24,196 nucleotides of DNA from Colimorpha sp964483145 (GCA_964483145.1 CAZAAK010000031.1:1-24196), one strand, 5' to 3'; shown: positions 9,580-16,703, counted from the first letter of the stretch. Notes: a model not told the origin generated them from the letters alone. Made by a program: numbers and translations.

Positions 9580-9592
9580 AATCAATCTTAAC

Positions 9593-10126
9593 CTATCTCA
9601 GGCGATCGGCCGAGCGGACCTTTTCCTCATCAGCCTTAATGGAACGCTGAGCCAAAAAGAAAAGCACAGCGGCAACAATGGGCAGGAAGGCTCCCACGGC
9701 ATAGTGGGTCTGTATCTCGGTACAGTCCATGGGGGTGGTGACGGCCTTGACATATTTGTCCACCGCCCAAATAAAAATAAGGAATATGTCAACCACCGTA
9801 AGCAGGAAGCCCACGGCGACCACCTTCATCTGCGTAAGACGCTTTTTATAGAGGAAGATACTCACTAGTGCAATGGCAATGGCAACGAGAGTCAGCACCA
9901 TAAGAGACCAAGTCTTGATAAAACCTTTTTGACCCATTGTAACGGGTTGACCATTAAGTATCTCATTCATCAGTTCCGGATTGTCCTTGGGAATAAGGTT
10001 GAGCGCACCGTCTACCGACACACCCAGCGAGGACTTGGCGGTGAAGGTGGCTATGGGAAAGGCGAAACAGAACACTAGCGCAATAGCCGCCAGTAACAAA
10101 AAAATCGATTGTTTTCTCTGTATCAT
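9593..10126 (-). CDS. DUF4293 family four-helix membrane protein
   Basis: This 177-residue inner membrane protein begins MIQRKQSIFLLLAAIALVF, which is characteristic of the Bacteroidota-specific DUF4293 family. Four hydrophobic segments are visible (about 8-27, 72-92, 100-120 and 140-158), with a loop between the first two and a charged, Lys/Arg-rich cytoplasmic tail (IKADEEKVRSADRLR). No catalytic motif is seen and the function is unknown. It lies between the DoxX-like gene (40-base gap) and tsaE in the minus-strand cluster. Confidence 0.85.
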   Translation of the reverse strand: MIQRKQSIFLLLAAIALVFCFAFPIATFTAKSSLGVSVDGALNLIPKDNPELMNEILNGQPVTMGQKGFIKTWSLMVLTLVAIAIALVSIFLYKKRLTQMKVVAVGFLLTVVDIFLIFIWAVDKYVKAVTTPMDCTEIQTHYAVGAFLPIVAAVLFFLAQRSIKADEEKVRSADRLR

Positions 10127-10166
10127 TTCAGTGATTAAAGTGGTTTGCCTATGTAATTGTATATGT

Positions 10167-11312
10167 TCAGTTCAGCTCGATATCCTCTACTCTGCGGCTT
10201 TTGCGGTAATGCCATTTACCCAACACCTTGCCTCCTTTCATAAGGGTGAAGCCAGGATTGGAACGCATAATCGTTTTGATGGCGGTGCCATCGGCAAAGT
10301 AATACTCCACCTCATCCAGCCCAATTTGATGCAAAAAATGCTGTATCTCCTCCGGCAAGGCACAGGTCAGTAACACCATCTGCACATTGTTTTCGTTGCA
10401 GTACTCGTACATCCATTGAATGGCAGCAATGCCTTTTTCGTCAACTTTTCCGATATCATAGAGGGTCGCCATCATCAGATAGTCCTCCGAGGCAATGAGT
10501 TCCTGGGCATGGTCGTTCATCTCCAAATCCATCATTGCAAAACCATCGGCCTTGATCTGATGCGGGTCCTCCACACGGCTACTCTCCCATTCCCAGGATT
10601 CCTCCCAAGCGGGGTCTTCCATCTTCTGCATCAATTCTTCTGAAGCAAACTCCTGACTCTCGCCTGTGGCCTTGTTGCGGTAAGTAAGGTAGCTCTTCAC
10701 CTTTAGGTTTTCGTCCATCTCCACCATCTGGTTGCCCACCTTCCAAGCTCGGAAGTCGATGCAAGGCTCGTTGTTGATGTTGAACAGACCAAAAATAACC
10801 ATCAACACCACCGCAAAAATCACCACCAAGGTGTCGCGCTCGGTCCTCTTCTTCAGGCGCAAACCACGGGTTAGAAATATCCAAATAGTTGGTACATCAA
10901 GAATAATGTTCTTCCAAAAGGTCTGCCAGTTGGTCAGCTTAACGGCATCGCCAAAGCAACCGCAGTCGCTTACCTTATTGGAGATGGCATCGTAGAGCGT
11001 GGTTGCGGTAAAAAAGAGCATCATTAGAACTAGCAACCATGCCGTTAATCGGCGGAACGAGCCAGTGAGCAACAGCATACCCACCAAAAACTCCATGGTT
11101 ATGAGCAACATGGCGAGAAACAGGGCAGCAGGTTGCAGCCACTCAAAACTCAAACTGCCGAATTGCCAAGCAGTCAAGTAGTCGGTAATCTTGAAAGCCG
11201 TACCCATTGGGTCCACGCCCTTGACAAAACTGGAGAAAATGAAGACAAGCCCCACAAAGAGGCGCGCCGCCACATTCAGCGACCAATTCAATTTGGTATC
11301 TTTAATCCGCAT
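10167..11312 (-). CDS. DoxX/MauE-type membrane protein with thioredoxin-like C-terminus (BT_3928-like)
   Basis: This 381-residue protein has a DoxX-like four-helix membrane half (helices at about 15-33, 60-80, 88-107 and 165-180) with a SDCGCFGD motif (Cys117, Cys119) between helices three and four. That motif is typical of MauE/DoxX proteins that carry redox-active cysteines. The soluble C-terminal half (~185-381) looks like a thioredoxin fold that has lost its CxxC, with YLMMATLYDIG where the redox strand would be and GFTLMKGGKVLGKW near the end. This arrangement matches proteins labelled BT_3928 family in Bacteroides. A role in envelope redox balance is inferred only from the domains. Confidence 0.82.
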   Translation of the reverse strand: MRIKDTKLNWSLNVAARLFVGLVFIFSSFVKGVDPMGTAFKITDYLTAWQFGSLSFEWLQPAALFLAMLLITMEFLVGMLLLTGSFRRLTAWLLVLMMLFFTATTLYDAISNKVSDCGCFGDAVKLTNWQTFWKNIILDVPTIWIFLTRGLRLKKRTERDTLVVIFAVVLMVIFGLFNINNEPCIDFRAWKVGNQMVEMDENLKVKSYLTYRNKATGESQEFASEELMQKMEDPAWEESWEWESSRVEDPHQIKADGFAMMDLEMNDHAQELIASEDYLMMATLYDIGKVDEKGIAAIQWMYEYCNENNVQMVLLTCALPEEIQHFLHQIGLDEVEYYFADGTAIKTIMRSNPGFTLMKGGKVLGKWHYRKSRRVEDIELN

Positions 11313-11331
11313 AATTAGGTTCGATGTTTTG

Positions 11332-11913
11332 TTACACTGCCGGCTTGTTTTCGGCAGGTCTCGAGCCTGCCTGACCTTCCTCTGTTAGCCGAATAAGACT
11401 GAAAATCGAGTAGTTTACAATGTCCATGTATCCACCCTCAACCCCTTCGGAAACGAGGGTCTTGCCCTGATGGTCCTCGATTTGTTTGATGCGACGTATC
11501 TTCATCAGAATCAAGTCCACCATCGAACTCACCCGCATCATGCGCCAAGCCTCGCCATAGTCGTGGTTCTTGTCCATCATCAACCGCGTAGCCCTGCCGA
11601 TATGCTTGTCGTAGAGCGCCAAGGCGGTCTCCAGCGTCAATTCCTGCTCGCCCCCAAGGCCCAACTCCTGCTGCATCAATGCCATTACAGCATAGTTGAC
11701 CATCGCCACGAACTCCGTCTCCACTCCATCGCCCACACGGCTTTCGCCACTTTCTTGGATACTGCGGATGCGGCTGGCCTTGATAAAAATCTGGTCTGTG
11801 AGCGAAGGCAACCTCAGCACGCGCCACGAAGTGCCGTAGTCGCGCGTCTTCTCCTCAAAAATGCTGCGGCAACGGGCTATCTCGGTCTTGAACTCTTGGT
11901 TAGTATCGGGCAT
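11332..11913 (-). CDS. DUF1599 protein with two internal repeats
   Basis: This 193-residue protein is made of two copies of one ~70-residue unit. The first has FEEKTRDYGTSWRVLRLPSL, IKASRIRSIQ, VGDGVETEFVAMVNYAVMAL. The second has MMDKNHDYGEAWRMMRVSSM, MKIRRIKQIE, VSEGVEGGYMDIVNYSIFSL. This is the DUF1599 / nucleotide-modification-associated layout known in Bacteroidetes. The repeated DYG..W and VNY positions suggest an all-alpha, MazG-like fold, but the substrate is not known. It is the first gene of the nine-gene minus-strand cluster. A TAGGTTTG box at 12045-12038 on the minus strand could be its promoter's -7 element. Confidence 0.85.
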   Translation of the reverse strand: MPDTNQEFKTEIARCRSIFEEKTRDYGTSWRVLRLPSLTDQIFIKASRIRSIQESGESRVGDGVETEFVAMVNYAVMALMQQELGLGGEQELTLETALALYDKHIGRATRLMMDKNHDYGEAWRMMRVSSMVDLILMKIRRIKQIEDHQGKTLVSEGVEGGYMDIVNYSIFSLIRLTEEGQAGSRPAENKPAV

Positions 11914-12037
11914 ACTCAGTCAATTATAGTCACATGAAACGCAACATCCGTTTTTTTATTTTCTACCACACAATTAAAAAAACAAAAAAACGTTTTTGCA
12001 AGTATGGGAGAGAGAATCTCATGCTTTTTTAGGGAAC

Positions 12038-12045
12038 CAAACCTA
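12038..12045 (-). promoter_or_regulatory. Possible -7 box for the minus-strand cluster
   Basis: Read on the minus strand this is TAGGTTTG, matching the Bacteroidetes TAnnTTTG -7 consensus, about 125 bases before the DUF1599 start. No good TTTG -33 element stands at the expected distance, so support is weak. The 158-base gap here divides two divergent gene sets and should hold a promoter for each. I could not recognise one for folP. Confidence 0.25.
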
Positions 12046-12071
12046 CATCACCTGTCACCATTTTTCGATTC

Positions 12072-12998
12072 ATGAACCATTTACCTTTCAAACCCTTCAG
12101 CGCTACCCTGCATGGCCGCCGTATGACGTTCCATCGGCCTGTAATTATGGGTATTCTCAATGCCACGACGGACTCTTTCTACGATGGTGGGCGATACACT
12201 ACTCCTCAGGCTGTCCTCAACCATGCCTTGCAACTACTGGCCGACGGAGCCGATATTATCGACCTTGGAGTGGTCTCCTCGCGCCCCGGTGCCCAATTGC
12301 TCAATCCTCAGGATGAGGCCGACCGTTTGGCACCCCTGGTGCGGCTACTCCGGCAACAACTCCCTGAAACAACGCTTATCTCCGTTGACACCTGTTTTAG
12401 CCGCCCTGCCACTATGGCAGTGCAAGCTGGGGCGGACATTATCAACGACATCTCTGGCGGTCAATTCGATGCCGAAATGTTTGCCACCATAGCCAGCCTC
12501 AAGGTACCATACATACTCATGCACACCCGCGGCATCCCTGCCGTCATGCAGCAAAGTCAAAACACCCATTACAACGACCTCGCCACCGACATTGCCAACT
12601 ATTTTGGCAAAAAACTCGGCCAGTTCCACCGTTTGGGGGTAAGCGACATTTGGCTCGACCCCGGCTTCGGCTTTGCCAAAACTACCGACCAAAACTACGA
12701 ACTCCTTTTCCGCCTCGGTGAACTCACTGCCCTTTTCCCCGACAATCCCATGCTCACCGCACTATCCAATAAATCAATGATTACCAATCGACTAAAACAA
12801 ATCAGCGGCAATCCAAACGCCAGCGCCCTACCCCTACCCGACTCTGAATTCGGCACTCTCACCCTCAACACCATCGCCCTTCAGGCCGGCACCCGTCTGC
12901 TACGCGTGCACAATCCCCGCATTGCCCGGATTGCCATCGACATCCTCTTTGGCGCAAAACCCGCAGCAAACACCACTCAGATATGTACCCCCGCCTAA
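12072..12998 (+). CDS. folP: Dihydropteroate synthase
   Basis: This 308-residue enzyme joins p-aminobenzoate to hydroxymethyl-dihydropterin pyrophosphate in folate synthesis and is the target of sulfonamides. The TIM-barrel motifs run in order: MGILNATTDSFYDGG (~26-40), SSRPGA (69-74), ISVDT (103-107), INDISGG (124-130), ILMHTRG (148-154), DPGFGFAKT (196-204), SNKSMI (232-237) and LLRVHN near the end. Two loops differ from the usual forms: VVSSRPGA instead of GGxSTRPGA, and LSNKSMI instead of GxSRKSxI. The Lys of the latter is kept. The start ATG 12072 is the first in frame; Met18 would also serve. The diadenylate cyclase gene follows after 94 bases, an order common in Bacteroidetes. Confidence 0.93.
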   Translation: MNHLPFKPFSATLHGRRMTFHRPVIMGILNATTDSFYDGGRYTTPQAVLNHALQLLADGADIIDLGVVSSRPGAQLLNPQDEADRLAPLVRLLRQQLPETTLISVDTCFSRPATMAVQAGADIINDISGGQFDAEMFATIASLKVPYILMHTRGIPAVMQQSQNTHYNDLATDIANYFGKKLGQFHRLGVSDIWLDPGFGFAKTTDQNYELLFRLGELTALFPDNPMLTALSNKSMITNRLKQISGNPNASALPLPDSEFGTLTLNTIALQAGTRLLRVHNPRIARIAIDILFGAKPAANTTQICTPA

Positions 12999-13092
12999 GC
13001 CCTCTACTATTCTTCAACCCATCCCACACCCCCAAGAAAAACTGCAATTGCCAACGTTTTTTTACCCCTCAAAAAACATAAATCAAACCATC

Positions 13093-13893
13093 ATGCCATT
13101 TCTGACCATTCCTTTTCCCGAAATTCGATTTGTCGACATCCTTGACATCGTTATGGTTGCTGCCCTTGTCTACTGGCTTTACCGACTGGTCCACGGCACC
13201 AACATCATGCGCATCTTTTGGGCCATTGTGGTCATCTACGTTGCTTGGCGCATCTTCGTACTTCTCAACATGCGGCTCTGCAGCCAGATTTTTGGCGGCA
13301 TCATGAGCATTGGCCTTATCTCGCTGGTTATTGTCTTTCAACCCGAAATACGCAAATTTCTGCTTTTTGTCGGCACCAAAACTAGTCTCGCCGGCGACTC
13401 CTTTATCAAGCGCTTCCGTTTCTGGCGCAACGATGCCAGCAAGAAATCCGGACTCAATTTCGACCCCTATGTTCAGGCCTGCATGCACATGTCGCAAAGC
13501 AAAACCGGCGCCTTGATTATCTTCAAGCGTTCCAACGATGTTGAGGAACTTATCGAGACGGGCGAGCGCATCAATGCCGACACATCTTCAGCCCTCCTTG
13601 AAGCACTCTTTTTCAAGAACTCGCCCCTCCACGATGGCGCCGTCATTGTCCACGGCAACCGCATTTTGGCAGCCCGTTGCATCCTGCCCGTCACCTCGCG
13701 CATGGACATCGACCCCAACCTAGGTCTGCGCCACCGTAGCGCCATCGGTGTCTCCGAGCAACTTGATGTAGTAAGCGTCATCGTTTCCGAGGAAACCGGC
13801 GCCATCTCCTACGTACTCGATGGGCAAATCCACCGCGACATCTCTCCCGTCGACCTACGCCACGCCCTTGAGAAGTACTGCACGCCCGAATAG
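13093..13893 (+). CDS. cdaA: Membrane diadenylate cyclase (CdaA/DacA type)
   Basis: This 266-residue enzyme condenses two ATP into the second messenger c-di-AMP, which governs potassium and osmolyte balance and the cell wall. Three hydrophobic segments (about 17-32, 38-58 and 64-82) anchor it. The DAC domain follows (~120-260), with the DGA motif at 181-183 (SPLHDGAVIV) and the RHR motif at 213-215 (LGLRHRSAIG), both complete, so it should be active. The start is ATG 13093 (MPFLTIPFPEIRFVDILD). A longer open frame reaches back into folP but its extra residues are low-complexity and Pro-rich, so it is not used. It is co-directional with folP. No convincing terminator was found after it. Confidence 0.94.
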   Translation: MPFLTIPFPEIRFVDILDIVMVAALVYWLYRLVHGTNIMRIFWAIVVIYVAWRIFVLLNMRLCSQIFGGIMSIGLISLVIVFQPEIRKFLLFVGTKTSLAGDSFIKRFRFWRNDASKKSGLNFDPYVQACMHMSQSKTGALIIFKRSNDVEELIETGERINADTSSALLEALFFKNSPLHDGAVIVHGNRILAARCILPVTSRMDIDPNLGLRHRSAIGVSEQLDVVSVIVSEETGAISYVLDGQIHRDISPVDLRHALEKYCTPE

Positions 13894-14472
13894 GCCATTC
13901 CCCAAGCCGTGTAGCTCCTCCCCCGCCGCTAGCCTCAAAGCATCCCCTTCGATTCGGGGAGTGGAGAGCACTTGCGTATAGCCAACCTGCGTTGCTTCCA
14001 TTGCTCCGCCACCAAAAGAAATTGCCCAAAGCAACTTTCCCCTCTTCCCTTGCACAGGGGTTGAGTGGGAATCCGACACTCCGCTCGAGCCAAATCCGCA
14101 CAAGCGGACTACCTAGGCAGCCCAGAAAAAACAAATTATTACTATCCGGTAAGGCTCAAAAAGGCATACCACACATGCCCAAAATCCAATAAAATTGCAC
14201 TTTGGGCGTTCTTTTCCGAAAAGTAAGCCACACCCAATCAAAAGTTGACGGCCCGATGGTGCCTTGTGCATCTCATTGGCGGCGCTTTTGCCCCACGTTT
14301 TGTTAGGATTCCACCATGAATGCGACAAAATTTTTGTAGTACCTTAGCGCAAGGCGAACCATAACGACCACTTGCCAAAAAGCGCAATCTTCTTTGATAC
14401 TCCGCAAAGAATGTTGGCCTCTGTGGGCATGCTCCACTAGGTTGGATAGCCCATGCCTAAGTGGCAGAACAT
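13894..14472. other. Gene-poor region after the diadenylate cyclase gene
   Basis: No gene is supported here. The stretch has a small hairpin around 13951-13968 (TCCCC...GGGGA, no T run), frames on both strands that look like translated repeat rather than protein, and the dispersed-repeat copy at 14132-14183. The frame between about 14140 and 14250 on the minus strand reads LGVAYFSEKNAQSAILLDFG but is flanked by stops and has no start codon. Confidence 0.5.
14132..14183 (-). repeat. Second copy of the dispersed repeat seen at the window start
   Basis: On the minus strand this reads TTTGGGCATG...TTACCGGATAG and encodes FGHVWYAFLSLTG before a stop. It aligns with bases 2-52 (plus strand, FGLGIYALLSFTG), including an almost continuous block GAGnnTTACCGGAnAGnAATA. 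The open frame continues upstream as LGVAYFSEKNAQSAILLD. Two diverged copies ~14 kb apart on opposite strands point to a dispersed, possibly once-coding element. Confidence 0.45.
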
Positions 14473-14602
14473 GGGTAACTTCGTCTTTTTGTTTACCTTT
14501 TGCTTACTTTTCTTTTACTCTTTGTTTACCTAACCTGAACAAAAGGTAAATAAAATGTAAATGAAACCTAAACAAAATGTAAACAAAAAGACGAACCTAC
14601 CC
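14473..14602. repeat. 130-bp imperfect palindrome of phased 11-bp units
   Basis: Two 58-base arms (14473-14530 and 14545-14602) are inverted copies of each other around a 14-base centre and match at 48 of 58 positions with no gaps. The outermost part is best (CGTCTTTTTGTTTAC against GTAAACAAAAAGACG). Each arm is four tandem 11-base units of the form nTTTTGTTTAC, so a TTTAC-like core recurs every 11 bases, once per helical turn. It lies in non-coding DNA between two converging transcription units. The function is unknown; it could be a protein-binding array, a cruciform or an extragenic repeat family. Confidence 0.85.
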
Positions 14603-14618
14603 ACAACCTACCGCTAAG

Positions 14619-14840
14619 TTAAAGATGTGTCCCTTCGACCTCGCATACTGCCTGCATTAGGTCCTTAAAGCCTTGCATGCTGTCCTTCATGGCTTTGGGG
14701 AATTGGTGTGCGGCACTTGCCACCATTATGCCGTAGGCTTCGCGGGCTTCGTAAACTTCGCGAGCCACTGCGGGTCCGTTGCCCCCCTCCTCACGCTGGC
14801 GACGCATGTCGCCAGCGGTGGTATTTGCCTGCCCATTCAA
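14619..14840 (-). CDS. Small protein of unknown function
   Basis: The frame encodes up to 73 residues from TTG 14840, or 62 from ATG 14807 (MRRQREEGGNGPAVAREVYE). It is helical and charged, ending FKDLMQAVCEVEGTHL, with no signal peptide or membrane segment, and I recognise no family. Codon use resembles neighbouring genes (GCC, GAA, AAG). A near-perfect Bacteroidetes promoter at 14948-14917 reads straight into it, which is the main reason to believe it. The ATG 14807 sits in the 4-base loop of a perfect 10-bp GC-rich hairpin (14794-14817), so a TTG start or a structure-controlled start is possible. Confidence 0.5.
   Translation of the reverse strand: MNGQANTTAGDMRRQREEGGNGPAVAREVYEAREAYGIMVASAAHQFPKAMKDSMQGFKDLMQAVCEVEGTHL
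14794..14817 (-). promoter_or_regulatory. Hairpin with a candidate start codon in its loop
   Basis: The 10-bp stem CGCTGGCGAC/GTCGCCAGCG is perfect, with loop ATGC on the coding (minus) strand. The loop contains the ATG that could start the 62-residue form of the small protein. Such a stem would hide the ribosome-binding area if that start is used. Confidence 0.35.
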
Positions 14841-14865
14841 CCAAGACTTTGTAATGTTTTATCGA

Positions 14866-14997
14866 TACCTAGTAAAGCAACTGCCTTTGCCCATAATAGT
14901 ATATTTTGAGGCACAACAAAGATAGAAAAAAGGCTAACCCATCGCAAAAAAAGTGTCAGCCATAATTTTGCCGAGACAAAAAAAGTTTTACTAGGTA
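14866..14997. repeat. Inverted 11-bp ends enclosing a promoter: possible mini-element
   Basis: TACCTAGTAAA at 14866-14876 is repeated inverted and without mismatch at 14987-14997 (TTTACTAGGTA). The 132-base unit contains the promoter at 14917-14948. GTAATG occurs just outside the right end (14998-15003) and nine bases outside the left (14851-14856), which is not a clean target duplication. It may be a miniature mobile element that brought the promoter, or chance. Confidence 0.35.
14917..14948 (-). promoter_or_regulatory. Bacteroidetes-type promoter for the small protein gene
   Basis: On the minus strand TTTG (14948-14945) is followed after exactly 20 bases by TATCTTTG (14924-14917). This matches the -33 TTTG / -7 TAnnTTTG consensus at its preferred spacing. 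Transcription should start near 14910 and run into the small ORF at 14840-14619. Confidence 0.7.
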
Positions 14998-15043
14998 GTA
15001 ATGAAAACAAGTCCCACCGACAGTGGCAAACTAGTGGCAACAA

Positions 15044-15084
15044 ACGACCGATGGAAGCGGCAACGCACCGCTTCCATCGGTCGT
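15044..15084 (-). terminator. Perfect 17-bp hairpin, probable terminator
   Basis: ACGACCGATGGAAGCGG (15044-15060) and its exact inverse (15068-15084) flank a 7-base loop. It starts about 50 bases past the stop of the minus-strand membrane protein gene. The following T content on the minus strand is poor (TTTGTTG), so it may be a factor-assisted terminator or an RNA-stabilising stem rather than a classical one. Confidence 0.55.
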
Positions 15085-15134
15085 ATCAATTTTCGGGGAG
15101 AGTCACTTTCGGGAGTCGAATCCCCACCACAAAG

Positions 15135-15692
15135 CTATTGTCTTTTCTGCAAAGCCGACTTCAGCTGAGCAGCTTCGGGGCCTTCGAGGCAGATGACTGG
15201 CGTTTCAAGTTCGCCATGCCCCAAGTCGAACGACTCCAACTGAACCATCATAAAGGCATCGTCCTTGCTGCACAACACATGCAACACATGGTTGCTAGTG
15301 ACAGTGGCCTGCAACAAGCCCAAAGCACCTTTGTCGCCACTGCGTAGCCCCTCGATAGCCTTGTGGTAACTGTCGGCCGTGATGTAGCACTTCTGGCGTT
15401 TCATGCGGCTGTGAGTGGGGATATAGAGGTTGTAGGTGATAGCTCCAGAGATGGACATGAGCGTGAATACCAGTCCTGTGCATAGGCTGACAATGCCTAC
15501 CGTAAGGATTAACGTCACAGCGGTGTCGGAGAGCACAAAAGGATGCGAACTGTAGTAATAGTGGTCTAGGGTCAGTAGTGCAAAGCCACATACCAATGCC
15601 AGAATTCCACCTAGCGAAACTTTTTTTCTAGTAGCAACCTTGCTGCTCATTTCAGTAGAGATACATTCGTCGATAGACTTGATATTTTCCAT
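15135..15692 (-). CDS. Two-helix membrane protein of unknown function
   Basis: This 185-residue protein starts at ATG 15692. After ~25 charged residues come two hydrophobic helices (about 27-43 and 58-84), separated by a short loop (DHYYYSSHPFVLSDT). A soluble domain follows (~95-185), with RMKRQKCYITADSYHKAIEG and a compact alpha/beta pattern ending AAQLKSALQKRQ. No catalytic motif is seen and I do not recognise the family. It lies 15 bases downstream of the frame remains at 15708 and may share the promoter at 16229-16222 with the broken gene upstream. A long perfect hairpin follows its stop. Confidence 0.72.
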   Translation of the reverse strand: MENIKSIDECISTEMSSKVATRKKVSLGGILALVCGFALLTLDHYYYSSHPFVLSDTAVTLILTVGIVSLCTGLVFTLMSISGAITYNLYIPTHSRMKRQKCYITADSYHKAIEGLRSGDKGALGLLQATVTSNHVLHVLCSKDDAFMMVQLESFDLGHGELETPVICLEGPEAAQLKSALQKRQ

Positions 15693-15855
15693 TTTTTGTC
15701 TGATGTTTTATTGTTGTTGAAAGTTAAAAATAATGCGGATAACCGCGTCCGTCAGTGGATGCACATCAATGCCAATCCACAAAGGCGAATTGGGTATAGC
15801 CATTTCGGCTACCCTAGCATCGAAAGATGCCTTCAGTCAAAAAAACAACGGAAAA

Positions 15856-16197
15856 TCAAAGCCGCAGACAGTGCGTCATATAAATGCCGCCTCCACGGGG
15901 GCAGTAGCGACCGGCGGCTACAACCAACGGCAGAACACAGCCGCGAATGGCATGACCCGCTAGCGAAACTGTGTGGGATGTACCAATAGGCGTGTCGTGA
16001 ACGGGGCGCGCAAAACTGGGTGCCGCCAACGTGCCGCAGCCTGTTGCGGGCAACAAGTCGCACATGCCTATATCTTTCTTCTGAAGCGACTCTGCGCTTT
16101 CGCACGCCCTCAACTGGTCCTTTTCCGGGGTAGCCATGGCTACCAACGGTAAGGCAAAGAGGGCGAAAAGCAACAATATCAACCTTTTGGTTTGCAT
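15856..16197 (-). pseudogene. Probable decayed gene for a small secreted protein
   Basis: A good TACTTTTG promoter box lies 25 bases before ATG 16197, which opens a textbook signal peptide (MQTKRLILLLFALFALPLVAMA) and a plausible start of the mature protein (TPEKDQLRACESAESLQKKD). After about 45 residues the 113-residue frame loses protein character (Cys/Gly/His-rich, few charged residues) and stops at 15856. A third frame further on (15836-15708) looks coding-like again (ARVAEMAIPNSPLWIGID) and ends 15 bases before the next gene. This fits a gene with frameshifts and a stop. A genuine short secreted protein cannot be excluded. Confidence 0.4.
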
Positions 16198-16221
16198 CTC
16201 GGCTTCAGATTTTTTGAGGTG

Positions 16222-16229
16222 CAAAAGTA
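16222..16229 (-). promoter_or_regulatory. -7 promoter box for the minus-strand pair
   Basis: Read on the minus strand this is TACTTTTG, an exact TAnnTTTG, followed by CACC and then, 25 bases on, ATG 16197. No clear TTTG lies at the -33 distance. It probably drives the decayed secreted-protein gene and the membrane protein gene 15692-15135. Confidence 0.5.
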
Positions 16230-16579
16230 CGAAAATAATTCCGCTTGACAGAAAAAAAATCTTCACGTCATGGCTTATTACCCTAATTGCCAGTTTGCGG
16301 AAAAGTGCCAAGGGGGGGTGCCCTGCGCATGCTGAGCCTTTGCCATGCCCTAGATATGTCACTCATTCGGGAGCATCAGGAATTGGTAATGGGGGTGCAC
16401 CACTGACGGCGCGAAAGCAGAGATGCTATGGGGCTACAGGGGCGCCTAGCCTAGCCAAAGTAAATAGCACGAAAAGCCCTTACACTGATGGCAAACCCCA
16501 CAATGCGCAAGAAGGAGGATAAGACAATGGCACAACACAAGGATAAAAATAATATACTCTTTCACCAAAAAAAAAATAG
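16230..16579. other. Divergent intergenic region without a gene
   Basis: I see no supported gene between the minus-strand promoter at 16222-16229 and the plus-strand promoter at 16580-16587. Frames here are short and have skewed composition. An open frame from 16488 that runs into the M16 protease is only leader sequence: it precedes and spans the promoter box. Confidence 0.5.
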
Positions 16580-16587
16580 TATCTTTG
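16580..16587 (+). promoter_or_regulatory. -7 promoter box for the M16 protease gene
   Basis: TATCTTTG matches the Bacteroidetes TAnnTTTG consensus, follows an A-tract and is followed by CAG, a frequent context at start sites. The -33 region (around 16556-16562, CTCTTTC) is only a weak match. It would give a leader of about 110 bases before ATG 16704. Confidence 0.6.
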
Positions 16588-16703
16588 CAGCCGAAAACAG
16601 TGGAGGAGACGGGGCTACGGGTAGCACACATCGGTGTGAAAAACAGCTTGATAGAAAGGTTGAGAAACAAACAAACAACATAAACTACAAATCAAAACAT
16701 CAA

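Noticed and set aside
14113..14328. 71-residue minus-strand frame over the dispersed repeat
   Set aside because: It starts at TTG, has no promoter, and the repeat's own coding-like frame is a different one.
15091..15127. tRNA-like 3' end (GGGAGTCGAATCCCCACCA)
   Set aside because: The T-arm does not pair properly and no acceptor, D or anticodon arm precedes it; a long unrelated hairpin fills that space.
15733..15963. 76-residue plus-strand frame opposite the decayed secreted-protein gene
   Set aside because: No promoter or recognisable domain, and it lies antisense to a transcript that has a clear promoter and signal peptide.
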